DNA of 64,000 nt from Herbaspirillum sp. ST 5-3 (GTDB lineage: Bacteria; Pseudomonadota; Gammaproteobacteria; Burkholderiales; Burkholderiaceae_D), in contig NZ_STGI01000003.1 of assembly GCF_004804275.1 (NCBI RefSeq), positions 310,001 through 374,000 of the forward strand. The letters run 5' to 3'. Under the pieces are notes generated by a model that searched no databases, had not been told where the DNA came from, and saw only the letters and a list, made by a program, of their open reading frames with translations. Shown in pieces: positions 1 to 7,961 of the stretch. Made by a program: the position numbers and the translations under genes. How positions within the stretch are numbered: position 1 is the first letter of the stretch; each line of letters begins with the position of its first letter.

Positions 1-2
1 CC

Positions 3-1808
3 TCCCGATACCCTGCGATTGCCGACTATGCAATGATCAGCGATTGTCATTGCGCGGCGCTCATTTCCAAAGACGGCTCGGTCGACTGGTGCTGTATGCC
101 GCGCTTCGATTCGGACAGTTGCTTCGGCCGTCTGCTCGATTGGGACAAGGGCGGTTATTGCGCTATCTGTCCGCAAGGGGATGGAATCGAGACGGGGCGG
201 CGTTATGTGTCCGACACAATGATTCTCGAAACCCATTTTCGAAGCCAGGGCGGCGAGGCGCGTCTGCATGATTTCTTTGCCATGGATGACGATGCGGAAG
301 AGCAGCTGCATCATGAGCATGTGCGTCTGCTGGAGGGCATCTCCGGCTGTCTTGAATTCCGCATCGAAATATCGCCGCGCTTCGACTTCGGCGAAATCGT
401 TCCGCATGTGCGGGATCACGGCGACGGCGTCTATACCGCGATCGGCAGCAACGTCGGCCTCGTGATCCATTGCGACAAGCCGCTCGACGTCATGCGCGAC
501 AGCGGACTCGCCGTCACTTTTCGCCTCGGCGCGGACGAACGCGTCCGACTGTCGATCCGTTTCGTCCCTCCCGAGCAGATCGATGAGCGTCCGTCGGTGC
601 TGCAGCCCAACGGCTTCGAGGCCGACAAGGCCTTTGCGCATACCTGCGCATGGTGGCGCAAATGGGGGAGCCGCATTGCGCATCCGAGCGGCCCGGACGC
701 GCAGACGCTGCGCTCGGCCATCGTGTTGAAATCGCTGAGCTTCGAACGCACCGGCGCCATCATTGCGGCGCCGACCACCTCCCTGCCGGAAAGCGCGGGA
801 AAGGAACGCAACTGGGACTATCGGTTCAGCTGGGTGCGGGATTCGGTATTCACGGTGCGCGCGCTCTATGAGCTGGGGTGCGAGCGCGAAGCCGACCGCT
901 TCCTCAAGTTCGTCCAGCGCAGCTCGGCGGGCAGCGCGGCGGAAATGCAGATCATGTACGCGGTCGACGGCAAGCGTCGCCTGACCGAGGTGGAACTCGG
1001 CTGGCTGGAAGGCTATCGCGGTTCGCGACCGGTCCGCATCGGCAACTTTGCATCGGAGCAGACACAGCTCGACATCTACGGGGAGATTCTGGCAATGGCC
1101 TGGGAGTGGCATGCCAAGGGGCGCGAGATCGATGCGCCGTACTGGAATTTTCTTTCCGACGTGGTCAACATGGTGGCTGTGAAGTGGCAGGAGCGCGATC
1201 ACGGCATCTGGGAATTCCGCGACGAGCCACGTCACTTCGTGCATTCCAAGGCCATGTGCTGGAGTGCGCTGGATCGCGGCATCCGGCTCGCGCAGGAAAA
1301 GCAATTGCCGGCGCCGACAGAGCACTGGGCGGAAGCCCGCGATGCCATCCGTGAGGCCATCGAGCGCGACGGCTACGACCGGCAGCGTGGCGTTTTCATG
1401 CAAGCCTTCGGCGACGCATATCTCGATGCGGCCCTGCTCCTGTTGCCGCGCACCGGCTTTGTTGCCTATGACGATCCGCGCATGGTGCGCACCACCGATG
1501 CCATCTGCCATGCATTGGACCGGGGCGGCTTGCTGGACCGGTACGACTCGCCGGACGGACTGCCGGGACGCGAAGGCGCGTTCGTGCCTTGCACCTTCTG
1601 GCTGGTGCGCTGCCTTGCGTATCAGGGGCGGCAGGAGCGGGCCTGGGAATACTACCGGCGCGCGCTCGGCTGCGCCAATGAACTCGGCCTGTTCTCTGAA
1701 GAGTTCGACAAGGAAAGCGGCCAGATGCTGGGGAATTTTCCCCAGGCGCTGACGCATGTGTCGCAGATTACCGCGCGGCTGGCGCTGGAGAAGGCGAAGG
1801 CGGTGTAG
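3..1808 (+). CDS. Glycoside hydrolase family 15 protein (glucoamylase/trehalase type), 5' end outside window
   Basis: The reading frame is open from base 3, and the residues before the first ATG (base 33) already match the usual family start (a YPxIADYAxI-like stretch), so the true start lies upstream of the window. About 601 residues are visible. GH15 hallmarks are an N-terminal beta-domain opening with DGSVDWCCMPRFDS, the RNWDYRFSWVRD motif that opens the (alpha/alpha)6 barrel, and the late GLFSEEFD motif that carries the likely catalytic base Glu. No signal peptide is visible, so it is probably cytoplasmic. GH15 enzymes invert alpha-glucosidic bonds of maltodextrins, isomaltose or trehalose; the substrate cannot be read from sequence. 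The ~720-base tail downstream is a repeat, not a gene. Confidence 0.9.
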   Translation, partial: SRYPAIADYAMISDCHCAALISKDGSVDWCCMPRFDSDSCFGRLLDWDKGGYCAICPQGDGIETGRRYVSDTMILETHFRSQGGEARLHDFFAMDDDAEEQLHHEHVRLLEGISGCLEFRIEISPRFDFGEIVPHVRDHGDGVYTAIGSNVGLVIHCDKPLDVMRDSGLAVTFRLGADERVRLSIRFVPPEQIDERPSVLQPNGFEADKAFAHTCAWWRKWGSRIAHPSGPDAQTLRSAIVLKSLSFERTGAIIAAPTTSLPESAGKERNWDYRFSWVRDSVFTVRALYELGCEREADRFLKFVQRSSAGSAAEMQIMYAVDGKRRLTEVELGWLEGYRGSRPVRIGNFASEQTQLDIYGEILAMAWEWHAKGREIDAPYWNFLSDVVNMVAVKWQERDHGIWEFRDEPRHFVHSKAMCWSALDRGIRLAQEKQLPAPTEHWAEARDAIREAIERDGYDRQRGVFMQAFGDAYLDAALLLLPRTGFVAYDDPRMVRTTDAICHALDRGGLLDRYDSPDGLPGREGAFVPCTFWLVRCLAYQGRQERAWEYYRRALGCANELGLFSEEFDKESGQMLGNFPQALTHVSQITARLALEKAKAV

Positions 1809-1823
1809 AAGGGGGGAGTGTTT

Positions 1824-2475
1824 TTCTTCGGTGCCCCGGTACTGTAGGTTCTTCGTTGTGGCTTGCCGGGTGCGGCCCGGCGGCCGCTTACTTTTCTTGC
1901 TTCGCCAAGAAAAGTAAGCAAAAGAAGGCGACCCTACTGCCGCCGCCCGCTGCGCGGGTTCCCAAAAGCGTGTCTGCCAAAACGGGAAGCGAAACAAACT
2001 CGCCTTCGGCTCAGACAAGTTTCGCTTCTTGCTCCGTTTTGACAGACACGCTTTTGGCGTCGTCAGAAAGGGAAATGCACACCCCATCCCCACCCCGGCC
2101 CTCCCCTTGAAGGGGAGGGAGCGGTTTGCTCACTAGCTGTCTTGCGAAAACGATAAAGAACGGTCCTACTCCCTCCCCTTCAAGGGGAGGGTCGGGGTGG
2201 GGATGGTTTGAAAAACGCCCGCTCTGGCTCCGCCGAAGCGCTGCAGGCAAAAGCGGATAAAGAAGCGAAATTTGTTTGAGCACCGAGCGCAGCGAGGGCG
2301 AGTTATTTCGCTTCCCGCTTTTACCTGAAGGGCTTCGGGCACCCCGTCAGGGGCGGAGACTTTGCGGTCGCCTTTCTTTGCTTACTTTCTTTGGCGAAGC
2401 AAAGAAAGTGAGCGGCTGCCGGGCCGCCCCCGGCAAGTCTCCACGAAGAGCCAACAGCGCCGGGTCACCGAAGAA
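1824..2475. repeat. Long nested palindromic intergenic repeat, copy A (~650 bp)
   Basis: This gene-free stretch is built as a nested inverted repeat. The outer arms (about 1824-1933 and 2366-2475) are imperfect reverse complements of about 110 bases; each contains a small hairpin around GCTTCGCC and the block CTTGCCGGG. Inside lie arms related to GGAAGCGAAA..TTTCGCTTC, and at the centre two convergent copies of the perfect hairpin CCCTCCCCTT/AAGGGGAGGG (about 2099-2119 and its partner near 2175). A second copy of nearly the same length lies at 23341-25302, where an insertion sequence splits it. No coding signal is convincing on either strand. Confidence 0.85.
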
Positions 2476-2529
2476 AGCACTTGCAGTCCACGCAACGCTT
2501 GCCGCAACAGGCTAGTGCTTCGGTAGCAC

Positions 2530-3150
2530 TTATTCGCTTCGCCTGTGCTTCTGTAACATCAAGCGCACGAGATCCGGGATGCGTTGCGTGCCCAGCTTGG
2601 CCATCATCCGCGCCTTGTGGACTTCGACCGTGCGGCTGCTGATTCCGAGCAGGTCGGCGATTTCGCGGTTGTGACGGCCGGCCACCACCAGTTCCATGAC
2701 TTCCCGTTCGCGCGCGGTGAGGGTCGCCAGCAGTTGCTGGAACTCGGCCGCCTGACCGTGCACTTCCTGCACGGCGGATTGCCGCCGGAACGCTTCGTCG
2801 ATGGCCGCCATCAGCTTGTCATTGTCGATCGGCTTCTCCAGGAAATCGATCGCCTGCGAGCGAAAGGCTTCACGCGCCGACTCCACGTCGCCGTGGCCGG
2901 TCATGACGATCACGGGCAGAGTGCTGCCCATTTCCAGCAGCCGCTTCTGCAGCGCCAGCCCGTCGATGCCGGGCATGCGGATATCGATGAGGATGCAGCC
3001 GCGCCAGTCCGCCCGATACGCCGCGAGGCAGCTTTCCGCATCGGCGAACAAGGTGATTGGGTAGCCTTGCACGCTCAGCAGCAGGCCGAGCGCATCGCGC
3101 ACCGACTGGTCGTCGTCGACGATGAAGACGGTATATCCGCTAGGTGGCAT
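2530..3150 (-). CDS. FixJ/NarL-type two-component response regulator
   Basis: 206 aa. The N-terminal receiver domain (about 1-120) has the acidic pair VDDD near residue 11, phospho-acceptor Asp56 in LIDIRMP, the conserved Thr in VMTGHGD and Lys in FLEKP. A LuxR-type helix-turn-helix follows at about 138-198 (LTAREREVMELVVAG, NREIADLLGISSRTVEVH). This is FixJ architecture: phosphorylation by the partner kinase should promote dimerisation and DNA binding. Its ATG overlaps the 3' end of the kinase gene by 11 bases, so the two are translationally coupled and very likely cognate. The target genes are not shown by the sequence; the divergent antiporter operon is one possibility. Confidence 0.93.
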   Translation of the reverse strand: MPPSGYTVFIVDDDQSVRDALGLLLSVQGYPITLFADAESCLAAYRADWRGCILIDIRMPGIDGLALQKRLLEMGSTLPVIVMTGHGDVESAREAFRSQAIDFLEKPIDNDKLMAAIDEAFRRQSAVQEVHGQAAEFQQLLATLTAREREVMELVVAGRHNREIADLLGISSRTVEVHKARMMAKLGTQRIPDLVRLMLQKHRRSE

Positions 3151-4729
3151 GATCGCTTCTCTCCCTTTTTCCTTCGACCGGCAGAATCAGTTTGAATATG
3201 CCATGGTCGGCCGGTTCCGCCAGCAGATTGCCGCCGTGTGCTTCGGCAATCGCGCGGCTGATGGTCAGCCCCAGCCCGAGGCCGCTTGCCTTCGATGAAT
3301 GAAATGCTTCGAACAGGTGCGCCGCCAGTTCCGCCGGTACGCCGCTGCCGGAATCCTCGACGCAAATGCAGACCGAGCGCGGATTTTCCAGCCAGGCCGT
3401 GATGCGGATGCTGCGCTTGTCTCCCGGCTGCGCGGTGACCGCGTCGAATGCATTGGATAACAGATTGCGCAGGACCACCTCGATCTGCAGCCTGTCCGCC
3501 AACAGCGTGCAGGCGGGAACCTCTGCGATACTCAGCGTGACATCCTGCTCCCTCGCGCGCTTCTCGAACGGCTCGCTTGCGGCCGACAGGAGCGCGGCCA
3601 GCGGGACGTGTTCAAGCTGCGTGGCGCCGGTGCGGAAGAAATCGCGCAGGCGACGCACCACCTCGGCGGCGCGATGCGACTCCGCGACCATGCGCTGGAT
3701 GACATCACGCAGGCGTTCGCCGGTATCGCCTTGCGCGAGGAGTTTTTCGCATGCGCCGCCATAGGCGGAGAGGGCGGTCAGGGGCTGATTGATTTCATGC
3801 GCAAGGGCGCCCGCCATTTCGCCGGCGGCGGCCAGCCGCAGGGTCTGGCGCAGCTCCGCGCTCATGCGCTGTTTTTCATCAACCACCACGCCGATGAAAA
3901 AGCCGAGCAATGCCAGCACCACCGTGAGCGTCTGGATTTCGAGCACGGTCACCGCAGGAAAACCGAGCAGCTGCACGCTGCCGATAATGCCGAGCTGCAC
4001 CATGGTCGCTCCGAGCACGGCACCGGTCAGGCCGTCCTTTGCAGCCATCCAGACGATGGGCAGGAACAGGACATAGAAGTATTTGTAGTTGGCTTGCGCG
4101 CCGATGCCGAATGCCACCCACAGGCTGAGGAGCATGACCAGGAAATACACCGCCATGCGCCGGGTCAGGCAGACCGCGCGCAGTTTGGCGCGTCCGCGCT
4201 CGTCCAGCAGCATCCAGAAAATCGGCATCGAGACGATGATGCCGACGCAATCGCCGACCCAGTAGCGCAGCAGCGCACTGCTCCAGGCCTCGGGCGGGAT
4301 CAGCCGCGTGAAGGACAGCGCGGAGACGAACACGACGCTGTTGAGCAGCGTGCCGAGCGCAATGATGATCACCCACTCGATCAGGCCGTGCAGGTCCGCG
4401 AACAGGCTGGTACCCGCCAGCCGTCGCCGCAGCAGCGCCGCGATGGCCCAGTAGCCGCAGGTCAGCAGCGCCGACAGCGCGACCCATAAGGCGAGCGCGG
4501 CAGGAAGATGGCGTACCCATGCATCCGCAATCAGGATCGCCACGCCGAGCGCCGCCGCCGCCCTGGGGCCGAAGCGCAGCACATAGGCCAGGCCGAGCGC
4601 GGCGGCGGGGCTCCAAGGCGTGATGTTCAGACCGTACAGCGGATGGATATAGCTCACCCAGTCGAGAGCGACGTAGCCCAGGATCAGCACGAGCGAGTCG
4701 TGCCAGCCGAAACGCAAAACGGGAAACAT
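3140..4729 (-). CDS. MASE1-domain sensor histidine kinase
   Basis: 529 aa from the chosen ATG at 4729, which has an AGGTGG-like ribosome site 5-6 bases upstream; the frame stays open to a TTG at 4801 but shows no better signal. The first ~285 residues form about eight hydrophobic segments typical of MASE1 sensory domains (WSPAAALGLAY, YWVGDCVGIIVSMP, FLPIVWMAAKDGLTGA). A HisKA domain follows with the phospho-accepting His in LAHEINQPLTAL (about residue 311), then a HATPase_c domain with N box (LRNLLSNAFDA), G1 (DSGSGVP) and G2 (GLGLGLTISRAI). It sits in the inner membrane and should phosphorylate the overlapping FixJ-like regulator. The stimulus is unknown; no PAS or heme-binding motif is seen. 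Confidence 0.9.
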   Translation of the reverse strand: MFPVLRFGWHDSLVLILGYVALDWVSYIHPLYGLNITPWSPAAALGLAYVLRFGPRAAAALGVAILIADAWVRHLPAALALWVALSALLTCGYWAIAALLRRRLAGTSLFADLHGLIEWVIIIALGTLLNSVVFVSALSFTRLIPPEAWSSALLRYWVGDCVGIIVSMPIFWMLLDERGRAKLRAVCLTRRMAVYFLVMLLSLWVAFGIGAQANYKYFYVLFLPIVWMAAKDGLTGAVLGATMVQLGIIGSVQLLGFPAVTVLEIQTLTVVLALLGFFIGVVVDEKQRMSAELRQTLRLAAAGEMAGALAHEINQPLTALSAYGGACEKLLAQGDTGERLRDVIQRMVAESHRAAEVVRRLRDFFRTGATQLEHVPLAALLSAASEPFEKRAREQDVTLSIAEVPACTLLADRLQIEVVLRNLLSNAFDAVTAQPGDKRSIRITAWLENPRSVCICVEDSGSGVPAELAAHLFEAFHSSKASGLGLGLTISRAIAEAHGGNLLAEPADHGIFKLILPVEGKRERSDHAT

Positions 4730-4927
4730 GGACGCCACCTGACTGTTCCGTGGTTTCAAATTGTCATTGTGTGCGTACATGGCCGCGTTGGTAATTCGCA
4801 AAAGCCCGTAAGGGATTCACTTAGATTGGCTCAAAGAGCAATGGTACCAGTGCTCGTCGCAGGGATTTCGATAGTGGTTTGCCGTACGTGCCCGCCCCAA
4901 TTTTCAAGGGCAGGCTGCGCGCCTAAG

Positions 4928-6235
4928 ATGAAAGTCATCGCAACCCGTTCCGCATATCAGGCCATGACATCGCTCGCGTCGAATTCCATTGAAGTGATCG
5001 CGGCGGTCATCTTTGCCGTCGCGGTCCTGCACACTTTCTCGACCAGGATTTTTTCGCAACTGGCGGTCCTGCAACCGGGCCATGCCGGGCTCTGGCATTT
5101 GCTGGGGGAGGTGGAGGTCGTATTCGGACTCTGGGCGCTCGTCCTGATGGTGATCATGTTTGCCATCACGGGCAAGGATGAAACCGTCCACTATCTCGAC
5201 GGGCGCAACTATACCGAGCCGATGTTTGTGTTCGTCATCATGGTCATCGCGGCCAGCAAACCAATCCTGCAAGCCGTGCTGGCGCTGGTCCGGAAGCTGG
5301 CCCATGCGATTCCGATTCCCGACGCGTTGGCCGTTTATTTCCTGTGCCTCTCGCTGGTTCCCATGCTCGGCTCCTTCATCACCGAGCCGGCGGCGATGAC
5401 ACTCGCAGCGATACTGCTGCGGAACAGTTTCTTTACCAATCATCTGAGCGCCCGCCTGCAATATGCAAGCCTGGGCGTGCTGTTCGTCAACGTCTCGATC
5501 GGCGGTACCCTCACGTCGTTTGCGGCGCCGCCGGTGCTGATGGTTGCCGCGACATGGGGCTGGGATACGCCGTTCATGCTGGCGCATTTCGGCTGGAAGG
5601 CGGCCATCGCGGTGCTTGTGAACGCTGCCGCGGTGACCTGGTTCTTCCGCAAGGAGATCGTGGAGAAGGGGCCGGCTGCCGTGAAAGCGGAGGCGCCGGG
5701 CAGCGTGCCGCCGTTCGTTGTCGGGGTGCACATGGTCTTCCTGGCGGCGGTGGTCGCCTTCGCCCATCATCCGGTCATCTTCATGGGCATGTTCCTGTTC
5801 TTCCTGGGCTTCACGCATGCCTACCAGCGTCATCAGGACAAGCTGATCCTGCGCGAAGGCCTCATGGTGGCGTTCTTTCTCGCGGGGCTCGTGACCCTTG
5901 GCGGACTCCAGCAGTGGTGGCTGGAAGCGACCCTCGCGCAGGTCGATTCGACATCGCTTTACTACATCGCCACGACCTTGACTGCCGTGACTGACAACGC
6001 GGCCCTGACTTACCTCGGTTCGCTGGTGGAGGGCGTCACTCCCGAATTCCAGTACGCGCTCGTTGCGGGGGCGGTGACGGGCGGCGGGCTGACGGTGATT
6101 GCCAATGCGCCGAATCCGGCCGGCTTCTCGATTCTGAAAGGCTACTTCCGTGATGAAGCGATCAGCCCGGGCGGTTTGTTCGCCGCAGCGGCCCTGCCGA
6201 CCTGCGTCGCCATTCTTGCCTTTCAGCTTCTCTAA
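4928..6235 (+). CDS. Putative Na+/H+ antiporter (NhaD/ion-transporter-like membrane protein)
   Basis: 435 aa from ATG 4928; the next in-frame ATG is 4964 and neither has a strong ribosome site. About ten to eleven hydrophobic helices are visible. Family-like features are polar residues inside membrane segments: LGSFITEPAAMTLAAILL in the middle and TAVTDNAALTYLGSLV near the C-terminus, where the buried Asp/Asn pair suits cation exchange, followed by VIANAPNPAGFSIL. This matches the 'putative Na+/H+ antiporter' family of the ion transporter superfamily. It should exchange protons for monovalent cations across the inner membrane, but the ion is not proven. It is divergent from the MASE1 kinase and followed 11 bases later by a UspA gene, probably as one operon. 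Confidence 0.8.
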   Translation: MKVIATRSAYQAMTSLASNSIEVIAAVIFAVAVLHTFSTRIFSQLAVLQPGHAGLWHLLGEVEVVFGLWALVLMVIMFAITGKDETVHYLDGRNYTEPMFVFVIMVIAASKPILQAVLALVRKLAHAIPIPDALAVYFLCLSLVPMLGSFITEPAAMTLAAILLRNSFFTNHLSARLQYASLGVLFVNVSIGGTLTSFAAPPVLMVAATWGWDTPFMLAHFGWKAAIAVLVNAAAVTWFFRKEIVEKGPAAVKAEAPGSVPPFVVGVHMVFLAAVVAFAHHPVIFMGMFLFFLGFTHAYQRHQDKLILREGLMVAFFLAGLVTLGGLQQWWLEATLAQVDSTSLYYIATTLTAVTDNAALTYLGSLVEGVTPEFQYALVAGAVTGGGLTVIANAPNPAGFSILKGYFRDEAISPGGLFAAAALPTCVAILAFQLL

Positions 6236-6246
6236 TGGAGGCCGCG

Positions 6247-6744
6247 ATGAGTGACATGACCAATATGAACGATTCCAACCGTACCGGCGGGGCGCCTCTT
6301 CACCTGCTGATTCCGATGGACGCGACTGAACGTTCGCGCTGGCCCATCCGTTATGCATTGCAGCAGCATCGCGTCGGCACGCCGGTGCGCGTGTCGCTCC
6401 TGTTTGTCGCCGTTCCCCCGGATGAATGGCGCATCCTGCGCTACAAGAGCGAGGACGATCTGCTCCGGTTCCAGTCGGCGCGCGGCAAGTTGCTGATGGA
6501 CGATGCCGCGATCGACTTGCAGAAAGCCGGCATCGAGGTCGAATATCTGATGCGCGAAGGCGATGTGGCTTTTAATATCCTTGACATGGCCGAGCAGTGC
6601 GGCTGCGATGCCATCGTGATGCCGGTTCCGTATCCGCGCCTCGTCAAACTCTTGTCGGTGGATGTGGCGCGCGAGGTGCTGCGCCGGCAGCGCTCGGTTC
6701 CCGTGATCAGCGTGGGCTCGGATGGTGTTCCGGTGGCGATGTGA
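6247..6744 (+). CDS. UspA-family universal stress protein
   Basis: 165 aa. The start is ATG 6247, because GGAGG lies 5 bases upstream; an earlier ATG (6235) overlaps the antiporter stop and would place the ribosome site inside the gene. The fold signs of a single Usp domain are visible: an early beta strand LHLLIPMDATERS, a CGCDAIVMPVP strand, and a C-terminal VPVISVGSD strand. The canonical ATP-binding G-x2-G-x9-G(S/T) motif is not clear, so nucleotide binding is uncertain. It is co-directional with the antiporter and probably co-transcribed. Its end is only 9 bases from the convergent end of the FDH block. Confidence 0.82.
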   Translation: MSDMTNMNDSNRTGGAPLHLLIPMDATERSRWPIRYALQQHRVGTPVRVSLLFVAVPPDEWRILRYKSEDDLLRFQSARGKLLMDDAAIDLQKAGIEVEYLMREGDVAFNILDMAEQCGCDAIVMPVPYPRLVKLLSVDVAREVLRRQRSVPVISVGSDGVPVAM

Positions 6745-6753
6745 GCCGTCTTC

Positions 6754-7194
6754 CTATCCGTGCTCCCGTCCCCGACGTTCGCGCGGGCGATAGTGCTCTT
6801 GCAGGTATTGCGCCAGCCACGCGTGGATCTCTCGCGGCATCGCGACGCCGTCGACCGGTTCTCCCGAGTCCAGCATGCGCGTGCCTTCTCCGTAGCTGAC
6901 CGAGGCGGCCACCGGCATCGCGCGCTGCTCCTGCAGCCGCCACATGACGAACACCTTCGGCTCCGGCGCAGCCCAGTTTTCGAAGTAGCCGTCGTCTTCA
7001 TCCGGGTAGATGTCGAGATGCAGGCCCGACACGAGGTAGGACTCGCCGTCTTCGCTACGGCCGAGCGGGGTGACAGGCGCCAGGCCGCCGGGATCGGGTA
7101 CGACGCCAACAGCCGACCATGCGTCGCCTGCCCATTTGTGGCGTATGTTACGGCGCTGCATGACCACGGCGATCGGCATTCGGGCCATTCGCAT
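6754..7194 (-). CDS. DUF3305 protein of the formate dehydrogenase cluster
   Basis: 146 aa, starting MRMARMPIAVVMQRR with GAGGAG 10 bases upstream. The core (WAGDAWSAVGVVPD, LHLDIYPDEDDGYFENW, PKVFVMWRL) fits DUF3305, a short cytoplasmic family found almost only beside respiratory formate dehydrogenases together with DUF3306, a multi-ferredoxin protein and a TorD-like chaperone. The biochemical role is unknown; a part in FDH maturation or assembly is the usual inference from gene neighbourhood. Here it is the last gene of the minus-strand block, about 9 kb away from its usual partner DUF3306, separated by the structural genes and three small exported proteins. Confidence 0.85.
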   Translation of the reverse strand: MRMARMPIAVVMQRRNIRHKWAGDAWSAVGVVPDPGGLAPVTPLGRSEDGESYLVSGLHLDIYPDEDDGYFENWAAPEPKVFVMWRLQEQRAMPVAASVSYGEGTRMLDSGEPVDGVAMPREIHAWLAQYLQEHYRPRERRGREHG

Positions 7195-7225
7195 TATTGG
7201 TTGTCTCCTCTATAGGCGATAGGTC

Positions 7226-7570
7226 TTACTTGATCTTGTCCGGCGGCCCCTGTTTTTCCGGTTGCTTGACATCGGTGCTGGGCGCCGCGGTGCCGAGCTT
7301 TTCGCTGCGCACCGGGACCACCGCTTCCGCCGCGGCCGAAGGCGGATGCGTCTTGCCGCCGCCGGCGCGCCAGCGTGCGGCGATCTTGTCCATGGTCGCG
7401 TCCAGCGCTTCCTTTTCCTTGGCCGCCTGTGCTGCCGCCTGCTCCTTTTTGGCGGCCGCGGCCTGTTGCTGCTCCGGTGTCGGCGGCGGCAACTTGGCGG
7501 CGGCGCCGACGGAGAACAATCCTGCCAGCAGGATCGCCGCCGTCAGCGACCTTGGTTTTCGCTTGTGCAT
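7226..7570 (-). CDS. Small exported Pro/Gln/Ala-rich protein in FDH block
   Basis: 114 aa from ATG 7570, with AAGGA about 8 bases upstream. It starts MHKRKPRSLTAAILLAGLF followed by an AxA-type cleavage site (VGAAAKLPPP), a convincing Sec signal peptide. The mature part has a charged, coiled-coil-like stretch rich in Gln, Ala, Lys and Glu (residues about 28-65) and a disordered Pro-rich tail ending in PDKIK. No family is recognised. Position between a lipoprotein gene and DUF3305, within the FDH transcription unit, suggests a periplasmic accessory of formate dehydrogenase, but this is inference from location only. A longer upstream reading of the same frame is rejected because it lacks a ribosome site and overlaps the neighbour. 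Confidence 0.7.
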   Translation of the reverse strand: MHKRKPRSLTAAILLAGLFSVGAAAKLPPPTPEQQQAAAAKKEQAAAQAAKEKEALDATMDKIAARWRAGGGKTHPPSAAAEAVVPVRSEKLGTAAPSTDVKQPEKQGPPDKIK

Positions 7571-7586
7571 GGCTCTGTCCTTTCGA

Positions 7587-7946
7587 CTACTTCGGAGCCG
7601 GCGCGGCTTTCGTGCCGGCTGCCCCTTGCGTGGTGCCGCCCATGGCGGATCCGCTCGTCGTGCCGCCCGCGCCTTCGGGAATGCCCGGCGTGCCGCTGAC
7701 ATTGCCGCTCGGCGTCGCCGCCTGGCCGCGCTTGCCTTCGTCGCCGCCGGCCTTCGCACTGGCCCCTGCGCTGCTGGCGCGCGCCATGATCTCGCCGCTG
7801 GTGCCGCCGCCCGAGGTGACGCCGCCGGGGAAATGGGTCTGCCTGACATCGGCGCTGGCGGGCGAGGTGTCGCTCTTGTTGCAGCCGGCCAGCGCACTCG
7901 TCAGCGCGACGGAAAGTCCGAGAAGAATGGCGCTTCTGCTGTCCAT
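7587..7946 (-). CDS. Small low-complexity lipoprotein in FDH block
   Basis: 119 aa, ATG 7946 preceded by AGGAAGGA at 7 bases. The N-terminus is a lipoprotein signal: MDSRSAILLGLSVALTSA followed by the lipobox LAGC, giving Cys22 as lipidation site. The mature chain is low complexity, rich in Gly, Ser, Thr, Ala and Pro, with no recognisable domain, as expected for a flexible periplasmic tether. It lies 15 bases downstream of the FDH gamma gene and 16 bases upstream of another exported-protein gene, so all three are probably co-transcribed. Function unknown. Confidence 0.72.
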   Translation of the reverse strand: MDSRSAILLGLSVALTSALAGCNKSDTSPASADVRQTHFPGGVTSGGGTSGEIMARASSAGASAKAGGDEGKRGQAATPSGNVSGTPGIPEGAGGTTSGSAMGGTTQGAAGTKAAPAPK

Positions 7947-7961
7947 GGTGTTGTTCCTTCC

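Noticed and set aside
2011-2283. Short open frames inside the repeat blocks A and B
   Set aside because: They come from the repeated palindromes and repeat hairpin codons; no family or ribosome site.
1824-2475. CRISPR array or tRNA in the repeat block
   Set aside because: No regular direct repeats with spacers, and no cloverleaf or CCA-adjacent acceptor pattern seen.
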